Source of the DNA: an uncultured Alphaproteobacteria bacterium
GTDB taxonomy: Bacteria > Pseudomonadota > Alphaproteobacteria > Geminicoccales > Geminicoccaceae
Length of the DNA: 34,656 nucleotides
Assembly: GCA_902826935.1 (NCBI GenBank)
Contig: CADEGR010000038.1
Coordinates: 1 to 34,656 of the forward strand
Direction: 5' to 3'
In this document: positions 33,788 through 34,656 of the stretch, one piece after another
Numbering within the stretch: the stretch's first letter is position 1
Layout of the letters: each line of letters begins with the position of its first letter
Translations under genes and position numbers: made by a program
The notes under the pieces: generated by a model
Seen by the model: the letters and a program-made list of their open reading frames with translations, nothing else
Databases searched by the model: none
Told to the model about the DNA's origin: nothing

Positions 33788-33810
33788 GCAGCGCCTTGTC
33801 GCAGCGCTGC
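33788..33810 (+). terminator. Short hairpin after the Nudix gene
   Basis: GCAGCGC (33788-33794) pairs with GCGCTGC (33804-33810), with a 9-base loop, just after the Nudix stop codon. No T-run follows, so terminator function is doubtful. Confidence 0.3.
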
Positions 33811-33863
33811 GGGCAGCCCAACATCAAGACGACTGCAGCACGCGCGGTGGCACGGAGGGCAGC

Positions 33864-34208
33864 ATGATCGCGGTCATCTTCGAGGTCTGGCCCAAGGGCG
33901 ACCGGCGCGACGCCTATCTCGATCTCGCGGCGGCGCTGCGGCCGCATCTGGCCGAGATCGACGGCTTTCTCGGGGTCGAGCGCTTCGAGAGCCTGACCGA
34001 GCCGGGCAAGCTGCTCTCGCTCTCGTTCTGGCGGGACGAGGCGGCGCTCACCGCTTGGCGCCAGCTGGCCGAGCACCGGGCCGCCCAGTCGGCAGGCCGC
34101 CATCGCATGTTCCAGGACTACCGCCTGCGCGTCGCCGGCGTGATCCGCGACTACGGCCTGATCGAGCGTGCCCAGGCGCCTGCCGACAGCCGGGCGGAGC
34201 ATGGGTAG
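33864..34208 (+). CDS. ABM-fold monooxygenase-like protein
   Basis: Antibiotic-biosynthesis-monooxygenase-type dimeric alpha/beta barrel, 114 residues. Family members oxygenate polyketides or act in haem degradation, but most small single-domain ones have unknown substrates. Pattern: MIAVIFEVWPKGDRRDAYLD, IDGFLGVERFESL, LLSLSFWRDEAALTAWR with its Trp pair, and EHRAAQSAGRHRMFQDYRLR. The C-terminal extension after IRDYGL is unstructured. GGAGGG lies about 5 bases before the ATG. It is in line with the Nudix gene with an 82-base gap; no functional link is evident. Confidence 0.9.
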   Translation: MIAVIFEVWPKGDRRDAYLDLAAALRPHLAEIDGFLGVERFESLTEPGKLLSLSFWRDEAALTAWRQLAEHRAAQSAGRHRMFQDYRLRVAGVIRDYGLIERAQAPADSRAEHG

Positions 34209-34228
34209 CTAAAGGGCTTCTGCAAATC

Positions 34229-34297
34229 TCTCGACCGGCGGCAAGTACGCCCACCGAGTCTCGATCGCATCGCGCCCGAGCGGGCAATCTCGATCGC
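34229..34297. repeat. Three spaced direct repeats upstream of the YafY-type regulator
   Basis: TCTCGACCG (34229-34237), TCTCGATCGC (34259-34268) and TCTCGATCGC (34288-34297) start 30 and 29 bases apart, close to three helical turns, all in the same orientation. A short GCCC-GAGC-GGGC hairpin lies between the second and third. They sit in the only intergenic space before the regulator gene and could be its operator. Confidence 0.5.
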
Positions 34298-34343
34298 CTG
34301 CTACTGTCTTATTTTGGCAGCAAGCCGTGCTAACGTCATCGCC

Positions 34344-34656
34344 ATGTCCCGCGCCAGCCGTCTGCTCGATCTCCTGCAATTGCTCCGCCGTCATCGCTAC
34401 CCGGTGGCGGGGGCCATCCTTGCCGAAGAGCTCGGCATTTCTCTGCGCAGCCTCTATCGCGACATCGACACCCTGCGCGCTCAAGGCGCCCATATCGAGG
34501 GCGAGGCAGGGCTGGGCTACGTGCTCCGGCCCGGCCTCATGCTGCCGCCCCTCATGTTCACTCCCGAGGAGATAGAGGCCTTGCTGCTCGGCTCCAAATG
34601 GGTGGCGCAGCGGGCCGACATCAAGCTCGCTGGCGCGGCCGAAAATGCGCTTGCGA
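34344..34656 (+). CDS. YafY-type HTH transcriptional regulator (N-terminal part)
   Basis: The first 104 codons of a regulator are visible before the window ends. The N-terminal winged helix reads MSRASRLLDLLQLLRRHRYP then a helix-turn-helix (LAEELGISLRSLYRDIDTLR) and a wing (IEGEAGLGYVLRPG). This is followed by LPPLMFTPEEIEALLLGSKW, the hallmark lead-in to the WYL sensor domain of YafY-like proteins. Such proteins bind small ligands or nucleic acids through the WYL domain. The ATG at 34344 has no clear ribosome-binding site. The three repeats upstream may be its own binding sites. Confidence 0.9.
   Translation, partial: MSRASRLLDLLQLLRRHRYPVAGAILAEELGISLRSLYRDIDTLRAQGAHIEGEAGLGYVLRPGLMLPPLMFTPEEIEALLLGSKWVAQRADIKLAGAAENALA

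Noticed and set aside
1-34656. CRISPR arrays, tRNA or rRNA genes, insertion sequences, phage or toxin-antitoxin genes
   Set aside because: No regularly spaced repeat array, cloverleaf, transposase, integrase or small paired frames recognised; a tRNAscan and IS search would be decisive.

Overview
The window looks like a chromosomal segment of a GC-rich alphaproteobacterium. The grounds are the dnaJ-like/cobS/cobT run of the aerobic cobalamin pathway, alphaproteobacterial two-component, polyamine-ABC and DUF3750 genes, and strong G/C preference at third codon positions. I would guess Rhodospirillales or Geminicoccales, but the sequence alone does not fix the order. No rRNA, tRNA, CRISPR array, insertion sequence, integrase or phage gene was seen.

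Layout. 1-911 (-) is the N-terminal part of a TAXI-type TRAP solute-binding protein in clearly AT-richer DNA. 1186-2892 (-) is a polytopic GT-C-like membrane protein, divergent from an unrecognised 528-residue alpha-helical protein at 3278-4864 (+). 5061-5258 (-) is a possible small protein and 5375-7918 (-) a CHASE4-PAS-GGDEF-EAL protein. 8088-11650 (-) is dnaJ-like/cobS/cobT. 11749-16134 (-) is a complete polyamine-type ABC importer (ATPase, binding protein, two permeases). 16220-20383 holds an FtsX/MacB-type permease, a small exported CxxC protein, a vertebrate-like alkaline phosphatase lipoprotein and, on the other strand, a LolD-like ATPase. 20400-24161 (-) is a degP / response regulator / histidine kinase envelope-stress module. 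24296-27831 (-) carries cytochrome c, the Uup ABC-F ATPase and a GT4 glycosyltransferase.

27917-33106 is a sugar-catabolism neighbourhood: an SDR dehydrogenase, a DUF3750 protein, a FucU/RbsD mutarotase and two tandem, translationally coupled FGGY kinases. A 17-bp perfect inverted repeat, made of two dyads 31 bp apart, sits directly before the first kinase's ribosome-binding site. 33152-34208 (+) encodes a Nudix hydrolase with an altered Nudix box and an ABM-fold monooxygenase. 34344 to the end is the start of a YafY-type regulator whose upstream region carries three repeats at about 30-bp spacing.

How the genes fit together. CobS and CobT are the AAA+ chaperone half of the cobalt chelatase; CobN is not in the window. 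DegP is probably controlled by the two-component pair downstream, and a U-tailed hairpin lies within its presumed leader. The mutarotase, kinases and dehydrogenase suggest uptake and phosphorylation of a deoxy-sugar or pentose, but no isomerase, aldolase or transporter is in view. I found no clearly novel defence or mobile system. The best candidates for new biology are the permease/CxxC/phosphatase/ATPase cluster, the operator pair at 30057-30104, the orphan 528-residue protein and the degP leader hairpin.
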